NCBI GenBank assembly: GCA_947650285.1
Contig: CANTFL010001216.1
Span: 186,001 to 250,000, forward strand
DNA length: 64,000 nt
Direction: 5' to 3'
Source: Hyaloperonospora brassicae
Lineage: Eukaryota; Oomycota; Peronosporomycetes; Peronosporales; Peronosporaceae
Of this stretch, positions 53,150 to 62,951 are shown piece by piece. The notes under the pieces are model-generated. The model was not told where the DNA came from and searched no databases. It worked only from the letters and a program-made list of their open reading frames with translations. Each line of letters begins with the position of its first letter. Positions within the stretch are counted from its first letter, which is position 1. The translations under genes and the position numbers were made by a program.

Positions 53150-54356
53150 GGTGGTGGAGTGGTGATCACAATTTTCTTGTGATCCCGACTCTCCACTGGC
53201 GCCCGGACGACCGACTAATAGAGGGGGTACCCCGATTCCGTGTTCTATATGTTCTTGCTCACCTTGTGTACCCGTCGGTGGGGCGGGTTGCGCTCTTCTT
53301 GGTGGACTTGAGCTGAAGCTGAACTTGACCGTCTAAGGAATAGGTGTCGATCGAGTGGAAATGCCTCACCCGGTCAAACATAGGTGCGGATCGCGTGGAA
53401 ATTCTTCACTCGATCGCTTGTAACTTGGGCGTTCTCCCAGAGTCGCTTTTGCCAGGGGTGATGCTTGATACGCGATCCTTCTAACCTCTCGAGCCGTCTC
53501 GCGATATTGAATCTGAACCGTAGAGTTCACTGCGTCCTATCGCAGTTGAGAGGGGGGTGAGAATTGACTTTCCGCCTGTCCACACAATCCAAGGGCGAAG
53601 TTCGCTGAGATGTGGGTGATTCTCTATTTAACGGGAGGTCAAAGATCCTGCCCGGGAGAAGTCGACGCGTGTCTTTCGTTGCAAATTCAATTCTGTTTAA
53701 TGTCAACCAACCAAGTCCAAAACCTATAACTATGCCTATCTGTTCGCTAGGTCTGCTGTTGCGTGTCGCCTGTCTATGTCATTCACCTCTTGCATCATGT
53801 GGTTCACAGCAGTAAATTTATAGTGGATCGCCCCATACCGGATCGCAGAGTACCGGATCGCAGAGTACCGGATCGCGGTATGGGATCCACACCAATTACG
53901 TGATCCACACCAATAAGGTCATCCATGCCAATTATATGTCCCGACCAATGACATATCCGGTAGATCGCGGGGTAGTGGATCGCGGTGTAGTGGATCGCGG
54001 TGTATTGGATCGCGAGTCAGCGGGTCGCGGGGTGGCGGATCGCGGTATGTGATCCACGCCGGGTACATGATCCACTCTCCCAGCTTGCTTCCATGTTCAC
54101 CTAAATCCCATTGCCTCTATCGATCCAGTACTCCACTTGACTTTTACCCCTTGAATGGTCCAGTTCTTGTACCTTAATGATCCAAAACTTCGATCGCAGA
54201 TCGCGATTGGTCAATCGTCGATCCTTGACTATACTCCTTCTCGACTGTTAGCTAGATCCATCCGAACAACTTCAACAGTCATTTTCTGTCACTCATTCGT
54301 CTGATTTCATCCTGCGTCCCAACGCCACGGTTTAATCTCGTGATCACGTTACCACA
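53150..54356 (-). mobile_element. Solo LTR of a related Gypsy family nested in pol
   Basis: About 1.2 kb with clear but diverged similarity to the LTRs of the host element: the shared start GTGGTGGAGTGGTGATC, GGCGCCxGGACGACCGA, CCGATTCCGTGTTCT, CACCTTGTGT and the end ACCACA. It interrupts pol exactly between the RT end (54357 and up) and the connection/RNase H text (53148 and down), so it is a later insertion reduced to one LTR. The bases next to the ends (GAAT left, GAAA right) differ by one, so the duplication is only approximate. It contains a GGATCGCGG-rich repeat array. Confidence 0.75.
53822..54066 (+). repeat. Degenerate GGATCGCGG(T/G) tandem array within the nested LTR
   Basis: At least a dozen short units such as ACCGGATCGCAGAGT (three in a row) and GTGGATCGCGGTGTA (several in a row), mixed with the inverse form GATCCACACCAAT. 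Every unit carries GATC. The two orientations face each other, so the array could fold or bind a dimeric factor. Confidence 0.8.
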
Positions 54357-55480
54357 GAAAGGTGGCGAATGCTGTATATCCCAGATTCCTTTGCTGTTCT
54401 GGATCTTCATGTGCTCGTCGGATCTCGTAAAATTCGGCTTTTCCTAATTTGTAAAGCACTGAAGCGTACACTAAATATCTTTGACGAATTGGCTGGACTG
54501 GTTGAGGCTCCCTAGAAACAATTGCATCGATCGTATCGAACGATGAAATGGTATGTTTGCCTATGATCCTATATCCTTTGAGATCGCTTTCGATCCCACT
54601 AGTAATCTTGCTGTCCAGGTAGTCTACCTTGCGTCGTCCGCAGAAGCTCTGTGCCAAACTGATCGATAAATTACACCGATTACATACGTTCAGCAAAATT
54701 TGCACTATACGGTAGAGAGTTTCCCACGACTTGACCAATATCAGCATATCGTCGATAAATGACCTTCAACCAATAAACATCGCTTTCATGTCAGAATCTA
54801 GTTCACCGCCGGTAAAGCCATCGAAAATATCGCATGATTCCGAGGCGATTGTAGTTATACGTAAACCAATCTTCTAATACCCATATAACGCATTGCCGAT
54901 CAGGCTTTGGTAAATCTGCGTCGCTTTTTTTAATCCAAACGGCATCGTCAGCCATTTAAAACAGGCCTGATGGTGTAATAAACGCCGAAATTTCTCTGGC
55001 TCGCTCCGTCATATTTACCTACCAATCCTTCTTGTCATGTACAAGGAACAGTTATACATGTATTTATTCATACCCTGAAGCAAGTCGCTGATCAAAGGCA
55101 TGAAATAAACGATCAGTCTCGTCAACTGATTCACTCGTCTATAGTCGATACACAATAGAATGGCTTCTCCATTCTTCGTTATGATCACCACGATTGGTTA
55201 TGCCCCCGGAGAAGTGGACGGGCACATTTTCTGCGACATCAATATTCCCTCAACCAGATCATCCAGATTTCCGCAAAACTTATGTGCTACCGGTCGTACT
55301 CTTTGTGCGATCGGGTTAGGATCTCCGATATCAACATCACAGGCTGCTCCAAGTGCCTCAAGAGGTAGGGAATGACCTTGGCCGATTATTAGATGGCAAT
55401 TTGCCCATACAAACTGGCGCGACTTTTCTTCATCACTTAACAGTGGCTCCTATGGGTAGCCAACATCAATGTCTTCAAGA
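54357..55480 (-). pseudogene. Gypsy reverse transcriptase (decayed)
   Basis: Minus-strand text includes PIVVIITKNGEAILLCIDYR, the metal-binding box FIDDMLIL near 54750, and the thumb NLSISLAQSFCGRRKVDYLD and YLVYASVLYKLGKAEFYEIR. The box has Phe instead of Tyr before IDD. The segment between fingers and palm (about 54780-55080) is broken by several shifts. The reading frame ends at the insertion point of the nested LTR. Confidence 0.85.
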
Positions 55481-56530
55481 GATATCTCGACCGAAGGCGT
55501 AACTACTTCTGGTAGGATCACCATGTGATGATCGAGATCCTCGGCGTACAACTATCCACTTTCGTTGCTATACGTCACCACGGTAGATGATTTTGCATCC
55601 GTCCTATCCTCACCGATCGTCAAGACGTCTCCCGGTTTACCAGTTGATCGTGCCTTTCTTGTAACTCACAATCTTTGATCGCACCCCCATCAGTCTTACA
55701 GCTTGATCTTCCTTGCAGCAAATCGCTTATTGCACGACATCTTTCTGACAGCTGGATCTTCATTGCAGAAAATCGTTAACTTCTCGCTCGAGGCCTTTAC
55801 CGTCGACCGTCTTCACTTCAGGGCTTGGCTCCTCATGTCGATCTCTCGACAGATCGTCCTACATGCACCCTTGGACTGAAGAGTTCGACAAAGAGGCTTT
55901 CGATGTTAGATATGCATCTTCCTCGCGCTACACACACCGCTCTTCTCCGTCACTCGCGATCTGGTCAGACTGATTTCTCGACGATTTTTTTCGTCATAAT
56001 CAATGGTAGGATTCGCGTCTGACCGATGGTCGGATCGTCTTTGCCCCCGATCAGATCTATCGCAATCAGCAACATCTGTCACAGTAGACGTCACCACTAT
56101 GCTAGCCCTTCTCGACCTGTTTTGCCCACGCTCATCGCCTAGCTTCTCGTCATTTGAATGCTCGTCACAAAACCCTTCATCGATCGTTGGTCGTTCTTCA
56201 TGGCGCGATCATCGTTTTTATTATCATCTATGCTCGCATCCTTTCCTCGCCGATAACTTTTTGATCAGGGTTTAACTTGGCAGCAACGCAGTCCTTAGCC
56301 TCTTCTTTTATCCTCACCTCTTGGTGTTTGAACATCTTTCTCGGCGTTGGATATGATCGCGATCAAATATTGGTCCTTTATAAGCTTCGAGTAAGACTTC
56401 TTCCCAATCGGTTGAAGTTTCGAATGCTAATGTTTGCCACTAGTTACAATGTTGCGACCCTAGACACGTATCCTTGAGATCGAGGTATTACATACGCTAC
56501 GAAACACAGTCCGGGAGGGGCTCCCCAGCG
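55481..56530 (-). other. PR-RT connecting region of the Gypsy element, unreadable
   Basis: About 1 kb between the retropepsin and the reverse transcriptase. It contains many GATC sites and short frames but no domain that I can name. It is presumably the decayed linker of pol. Confidence 0.5.
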
Positions 56531-57110
56531 TCAAATCACCTCGCGATCACATAATTTGGTAGGCTGTAGGTAGTTGATCCTACCAGGCCTGATAGTCACA
56601 GTTAAAACCCACTCCACGACTCGTCTTACCCAAAGTGTAGCTCTTGGTGGCGCGACATGTACCCTCGCTTCTGTTCGTTTGCCGACTGGTATCACCACGT
56701 CTTGATAATTTAGGTGGATTGCTTGAATTTTTGACCGATAGAGTGGTAAGGCCCCGCTAGAAAAAATGAGGACTATATCGGGTAGATACAGCGTTCCTTC
56801 CGCTAGATTTAAGCGAATATTTGCCGGAACCATAGCGTCCGTGCCTTGTATAGCCTCTTGAACGACTTGATCACCGACCCATACGCCGAAATAATACACT
56901 AGTGAGACGTCCAATGTAATCTTGATCTTTGCGCGCACAGCTGTCATGTATGCATATTCAACTATATTGGCACATTCTTGAGTCTGGCCTTCGTCGATCA
57001 TTGACCCTACCTTACGAGCAAAGGTGGTGTCGATGATTGACACTTCAGCACCGGAATTGAACAGCATAGTAGCCTTCTCATTTTTGATCTTACCGATTTT
57101 AACACTTCAG
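56531..57110 (-). pseudogene. Gypsy retropepsin with Asp-to-Asn active site
   Basis: The minus-strand frame contains LFNSGAEVSIIDTTFARKVG, the aspartic protease start. The catalytic motif D-S/T-G is N-S-G here (codon AAT), predicted to abolish proteolysis. The rest of the fold is still readable (YYFGVWVGDQVVQEAIQGTD, MVPANIRLNLAEGTLYLPD), which shows relatively little frame damage in this domain. Confidence 0.88.
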
Positions 57111-58353
57111 CAGCCTCCATTATTGGACACCTTAAGCCCTCCTTTTGCTCCAACTCGTACGGGGCATGAACTCCGGGATCACCAAAATCTGATCGACCTT
57201 GACGCAATTTGACAGATTCCATCTCAACATCCAGACAACAGGTTTCTCGATATCTTGGCATCTTGATCTCATGGCTTGGATTGATCGCTTGACAGGCTTG
57301 ACTCCGTTGTCTCTGGTTAAATCGCTCCACAGCGTTATCGATGTAGTACAGCAGATGTCCTTGGATAGCTGATCTATCATCTCCGGTGGCGATTATAGCA
57401 GCCGGTCAATTCGACCTTGATTTCTTTTGCGCGATCAAGCAGATGAGCAGATCCACTAGGGCCTAGTGACATTTGTTGAATGCCGATAGAGGCGTTTGAG
57501 TCGATCTCGGATTCCGCTGAGGAATACTGCGAATATCCGGTGTGGTATTCCTTCGTCATGTCCGGCATCGCGGTACTCGCTTGATCTTCAATCTTGGCTT
57601 TGACTGAGAGAAGTATCAGCTTCTCGTACAACGATTGGCATGCGTAGGTGACCTGATCTTGATCGCACTCCAACTTCCCTCACATCAAAAATCGCCGCCT
57701 CTAATCCAGATTCATGCAACAGTTGCATGATCCTGTAGATTTCCTCCAGCATGTTTGATGCACTTGACGGGGTCGATACTGAACCTTGAATCTCATAGAT
57801 CAGCTTGTCTTCAGCACTTGGTGTACTGGGTCACTTGATAGTAGATCCTTAGCATCTTTCGCTCGTACGCTTCGGTAAACTCTTCAAAGGCCATCGATTT
57901 GTCTTTATTTCGTCCTCCACCAACTTAAACGGCTTTGCGATCTTGCTCTCAAATTGATCGCGTTGCTTGAGTTTGTTCGTTGTCTTCTTCACCCTCGCCG
58001 TCCTCGATTTCTCTTTTCTCGAGATCGCGGTTGTGACCTTGGACACATCTTGGTTCACTTTAACAGATTAGCTTCACCCCGCTAATGATGCTTCGTAGCA
58101 CGATCCGCAAATGTATCCGAAGGGACACCAGGAGGGGGTTTGACGTTGTTTTTTCAAATCAAGCGATCTATTTTCCTCTATAATCTTCTTGTCATTAGAG
58201 CCCCTCCCAAATCTCTGACAAACTGAGAATCTGTCCGACTCACGCTTCTGTAGCAATTCCTTGACCTTGGATGTATCCATCCTGGATTCAATTTAAATCT
58301 TCACATCGTCACATCTTCACTCAGTTACCAGATGAGCTGGGATCGCGCAACAT
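57111..58353 (-). pseudogene. Gypsy gag-like region (decayed)
   Basis: First coding part after the 5' LTR. Short minus-strand frames begin at 58280 (MDTSKVKELLQKRESDRF) and continue as charged, Lys/Glu-rich text with stops to about 57100. One segment (DMTKEYHTGYSQYSSAESE) and the later YELEQKEGLRCPIMEAAEVL lead into the protease. No intact CCHC zinc knuckle was seen. Assigned to gag by position. Confidence 0.6.
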
Positions 58354-59500
58354 CGTGGTGGAGTGGTGATCGCTCTTTTGAGGGGTCGATATTAAATCTT
58401 CAATGGCGCCAGGACGACCGAATAACGGAGGTGGTAGTCCGATTCCGTGTTCTTGATAGCCTTCCTCACCTTGTGTGCCCGTATGTGGGGCGAATTGCAC
58501 TCTTCCAGGTGGACTCGTCTTGATAAAAATTTGAACGTGGTTGCGATGAGGTCGAGGTTTGATCTGGATGTGGAAGTCGTTACACCACGATCGGGGTTGA
58601 CGTGATCTCGTGGAATTATTCACAGAATCTCTTGTATGCTTGTGAGGTACTCGATATGAGTCACCTTGATCTGTAACATATCGCCTTGTCCAAATGTAGA
58701 CCTTGATTAGCGAGCCTTCTGATTACTTGAGTCGTTGGCGATCTTGAGTCCTCAACCACCAAAGGTTTCCTGCATCCAGTCGCAGTCGGCGTGTTGTTTG
58801 AGAGATATTTATCCCTGGCCAAACAATCCAGGGATATCACTTGATTAAAGTATGTAAATCTTTCCTTGACGTTGGGTGGCCAATGATCCACCCGGAGGAG
58901 AAGTCGACACGTGTGCTTTGAAGCAAATTGAACTCTGTCTAATGTTAGCCAATCGAACTCAACAATTCTATCCCTATCCCCATACCGAAGGCATCGCAGA
59001 ACACGTGTCGCTATCTTCGAAGGTAGCAATCTTGTACTTGCATGGCAGACACTTGATATACTTGTCCGATCGCATTCGCCTTTCCAGTTTCATATCATGT
59101 CGTGTCGTCCACACTAGCTTATTTGCGATAACGTACATGATCGTTGATCCTCATCGCGATCGCATCCTTGATCACGATCGCCTTGCTTATCGCACCCTTG
59201 CTGATTGCGGATCACCTGGTGTGGTACATACACCTCTGATCGCCATCGCTCTCGATCACCAACGTAATCATCCCTTGACAGTTATCTCATCTCCACTACT
59301 CGTACCCTTCGTCCGTCATAATTTAACCCAATGTCGCAGATCCCATCCTCACCGATCTGATATCGAGTTTCTATCTCATCAGCTCAATGGACGTGATCTG
59401 ACCAGGTGTGGGACCGGCGCTACCAACGATTAACTGACTCGGACATACCTGGAACGCGATCAGTTCGCATATCGCGAATTTATTTAGTCACTTCACCACA
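58354..59500 (-). repeat. Right LTR (5' LTR of the Gypsy element)
   Basis: Partner of the left LTR, offset 12357 bp, same length. As the 5' LTR of a minus-strand element it should contain the promoter driving gag-pol leftwards. The first base of its inner end is C instead of the expected T. Confidence 0.95.
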
Positions 59501-59504
59501 CTTC
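59501..59504. other. Target-site duplication CTTC, right copy
   Basis: Matches 45993-45996; see the element entry. Confidence 0.8.
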
Positions 59505-59929
59505 GCTACTTATTAGCCACTATATATGTATTCCAGCGATTAAAAGGAAGTAGATACTGGAGGTACGAAGCTTTGGTAAAAACTTAAAATCCCTAGGTCC
59601 GATTATCCGTCGCAATTGACTTGCCCACTCCGGGACTTGAATCCGCTTTCGATTGCGCGGTATCCTCTTTTCAAACAACTGAGCCGATCCTACATCCTGA
59701 TTCAGCCACAAGTCGGTATCAATTTAACCCTACCTATACGCCTACAACTACCTTAAACAATTTAATCTTACACACGTAATTGCAAACCTCAATCTAGTAC
59801 TTTCCTTTAATGTGCGTGCGTATAGCTCAATACTACTACGCCATACACAGATCTATAATATTTTGCTGTGCTTGTCTGTGAATAACGTCTTAATGGAACC
59901 GTTCACGACCTTTTCTTCTGTTAACTTAA

Positions 59930-62620
59930 GCTTGGGTTCAAGTCTTCATACCTGACACATTCTCGAGTAATAAATGAACTTGATGTTGATGTGCTTCGTG
60001 CGCGAGTGATAAATTCAGATCTTGTCCGATGCTAAGCATCCTTAATTGTCTCTAAAGATCGTCGTCGCCGTGTCAATACTATACTTCAAGTCCTTATGCA
60101 TATTTATGAACTAAATGTACATCTCTTGTGCCCAGTGCAGACCCTTTTACTAGGCATCAGTGCTTACCGTCGCAACTGTTTCAACCCCTTATTTGCGCCA
60201 TAGAACTCTGTGATGATATCTTAAGTGTCTCCATGTACTACAGAATGAGCTCGGCCGCCGCCCAGTATGCCTTGCCGTAGCGCTTGCAAAGGTAACCCAC
60301 TTCAACGACAGCATGTTCAGGGTCTGTTTCCGTACATATCGCTAAAGATATAAACGCTCTTACCAATCCTCCACACGGGCACTTCGATACAAATGGTTAT
60401 TCTTCCCCCAGCCTTGTCAATTTTGAAATGCTTTCGGCTAGTTTGTGCACATTCTTGCACTGCTTAACGAGCAAAATCTACGAAAGCGATTTGGTACACG
60501 CTCACTGATTCATCTTGATACTGCAGTTCTCGCGCTAGCGACTACTTCCGATCTTCCGACACGGCTTATGTTCTCTAATCTTCTTGATGCTTTATTCTTA
60601 TTTCGTCGAAATCCTAATGTATATGATGTGTTCGTCGGTCGTACAAGTAACCAGCAGGTCGTCCACATAGCTCACGATGCTGCTGTACTCGTCTTATAAT
60701 GTTGGAAAAGAACCGCATAAATCCGCTGCAGTACTCTTGAAGACTTGATTTATAAAGTAGCGGCTCAATTTGCTGATCCACTCTTGCGAGTTTTTCTGCT
60801 CTTTCATCACGTAACACTGATAAGTTGGGCTGGTTTCATCTACCCATCCAATGAAACTGTCCATGCAGACATCATCGTTGACCATTGAAGCGTTATGCTA
60901 TTGTCACAATACCATGTTCTTCCTCCAAGTCTTTAGCCGCTACCATAACCAACACTGTGTTGATTGAATCCTTACGCGTCACTGATGAAAAGGTCTCATA
61001 GTAGTCGATCCTGGGCGCTGTGTAAATTCTTTCGCAATCGAGCGCGCCAAGAATTTTACAATGTCGCCACTTTTATGCGCTTGATTCGGATCAATCATAC
61101 GCACTTGATGGCCTCCTTGCACGGTGGAAGACTACAAAATCTTCCATGGGATATGTTGTTCAAGTGCCATCGCCTCATCTTCATTTCGTGCAGACACTGG
61201 TCCTTGTATTTGCTCTTTATTTATTGTCCGTAATAGAACGCTTGCTCTCCATCTTCCTATGCCGAAAAGCATCACAAGGATTTACATCATTGTCATAGTC
61301 GTCCAGATTGTATTTACCTCGGTGACAATTTGAAAATCTTGTATCTAGCGGACCACGCTACGATTATTCCGGATCCATTGCACCATCTATTCAGCTTTGC
61401 CGTCTAGTCCGGTTGTGCTGGATGAATGCGTCGAATTTTAGTCCCTCGGTCGGTGTTGACCGACTTAAACCAAGCTGTGGTGGGCCCGTAATGGTGAAGT
61501 GCGCAATTCTTCTTCGGTACGTGGTAAATCTACGTCGTCTTCTCAGGACGTCCACTAATCCACAATATCCTCATTTATAATGAAGTCAAGGAACCACATG
61601 TTCCTGTTGTTCGGGACGGTTGAGGTGACATGCTTTGCGAACATCACACTTTTTGTAATCAAAATCGAGCCGCCTTTCGCATTGAAAAGACGATATTTTT
61701 TCTGACCCATAATAGCCGATAAATTAACATCTGCTTCCAAGTCATCCGTTTTCTTTCTCTTCTCCTTCCTTACTTGATCGTCACATTGCGCACCGACACG
61801 CGCATGCAATCGAGATGCGGCTCTCACTAGCCCAACATTTTGTACGGGTTTTTAATACTGATCGAAGCAACTCGCAGTACATTCCGGATGTCTGCGCCGT
61901 CATCAACACCTCGCACCAGTACGACTTGTTAAGGCCGCTCAATCTTACCATGCAGCACTTCTTCTCCACGAGCGAGCGATTTAATTGATCCACTATGCAG
62001 TTCTGCTCATAATTATACGGTACGATGCATTCGTCCTTACATATATAGCATTTCAAAATCAACACCATTGACGCATTCCGATACTCACAGCCGGCCCGCT
62101 TCGCATCACCTTGATCGTTGTTAAGACTTTGTTTTAATATCTTGATAGAAATCTTAAAAGCACGCAACATCTTTCCCTTTTTTGCAACCAATTGACCGTC
62201 ACCAACGGTCTATTTATCATAATCAACGCACAAATTATTACAAATATATTTGAAAGCTGGCATAATCTGTATCAGAACGTTCGAAGTCAGCACCATATCG
62301 GTACGCGTACTCTCCCTGAGCTCGGCGTCTTTTCGCTTGTCTTGAGCGACTTGAGCGCGAGAGATGAGGTTGCGTTTACTTCACAACGTTTGAATTCATG
62401 TCCACTATATTCATCCTTACGTCCCTGATTATTCCGCTTAAGGTGCCATTAGACGCGTGATCCAGCCTTCGGTGCCACATCTTACTGTAGTTATCAGCGA
62501 CATTACACTCCTCGAAACATCAACGTTAATCTAAAGGAGAAAGCCATGTTTCCTTTCTGCGGCGACGGGCGCGCCGCCGCGCTCTACCACGCACTCATAG
62601 CTTGGTAAATCTACTGTCAT
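59930..62620 (-). mobile_element. Decayed Ty1/Copia pol
   Basis: Minus-strand text in Copia order from right to left. GAG-pre-integrase at about 62420-62500 (KMWHRRLDHASNGTLSGIIR). Integrase end at about 62060-61840 (VPYNYEQNCIVDQLNRSLVE, LSGLNKSYWCEVLMTA). Reverse transcriptase at about 61070-60630 (ARSIAKEFTQRPG, then DYYETFSSVTRKDSINTVLV, and the catalytic SYVDDLLVTCTTDEHI near 60650). RNase H at about 60100-59940 (RDN-stop-GCLASD, RTKHINIKFIYYSR). IN before RT defines Ty1/Copia. Every domain has stops or shifts. No LTR pair was found within the window. Confidence 0.85.
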
Positions 62621-62951
62621 GTCCTTGAACCTGTATCTAGATCTTCTTTGCTTCCGTGCCGTCAAGCATCATAACCATCTACATCCGCACTTAACGTTAC
62701 ATTAGTAGAAGATGGAAATCGCCTTGTGTGTACATGTAGCGTAGATGGTACAGCTCCTGCCCAAGGAAGGATTTTTTCTCAGCAAGCAAGGTAGCTTTTT
62801 TAAAAGAACAAGTTTTACGTTTCAACGAGCTTACAGCTCCAGGTCCTTGTTTAAGGGACCTAAACGATTCAGTGGGTCGACTGCACAGTGTGCTGGCGAG
62901 TCTGCGTCTTGACAAGACTTGACTCCCCGATGACCTGAGACGCCTTGACAA
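62621..62951 (-). pseudogene. Open frame upstream of the Copia pol, possible gag or LTR-edge remnant
   Basis: Minus-strand frame of 84 codons (RRLASTLCSRPTESFRSL, GQELYHLRYMYTQGDFHLLL) without a recognised domain. Its position just 5' of the Copia GAG-pre-integrase suggests it belongs to the same dead element. Low confidence. Confidence 0.25.

Larger units (their letters stand above)
45997..59500 (-). mobile_element. Ty3/Gypsy LTR retrotransposon, 13.5 kb, coding part decayed
   Basis: Two direct 1147-bp LTRs (45997-47143 and 58354-59500) flank 11.2 kb. CTTC occurs immediately outside both ends (45993-45996 and 59501-59504) as a 4-bp target-site duplication. LTRs run from TGTAGTGGAG (the right copy has C for the first T) to CTTCACCACA, giving TG..CA termini. 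Reading on the minus strand from the right LTR: gag-like region, retropepsin, reverse transcriptase, RNase H, integrase with C-terminal GPFRV/HVSK module, then 3.4 kb containing opposite-strand reading frames, then the left LTR. The order PR-RT-RH-IN defines Ty3/Gypsy. Stops and shifts in every domain make it non-autonomous. A solo LTR of a related family sits inside pol. No clear primer-binding site or polypurine tract was found. Confidence 0.95.

Noticed and set aside
58313..58353. Primer-binding site next to the 5' LTR
   Set aside because: The minus strand after the LTR has a TGG about 22 nt inwards (TGGTAACTGAG), too far and without a convincing tRNA 3' match; left unannotated.
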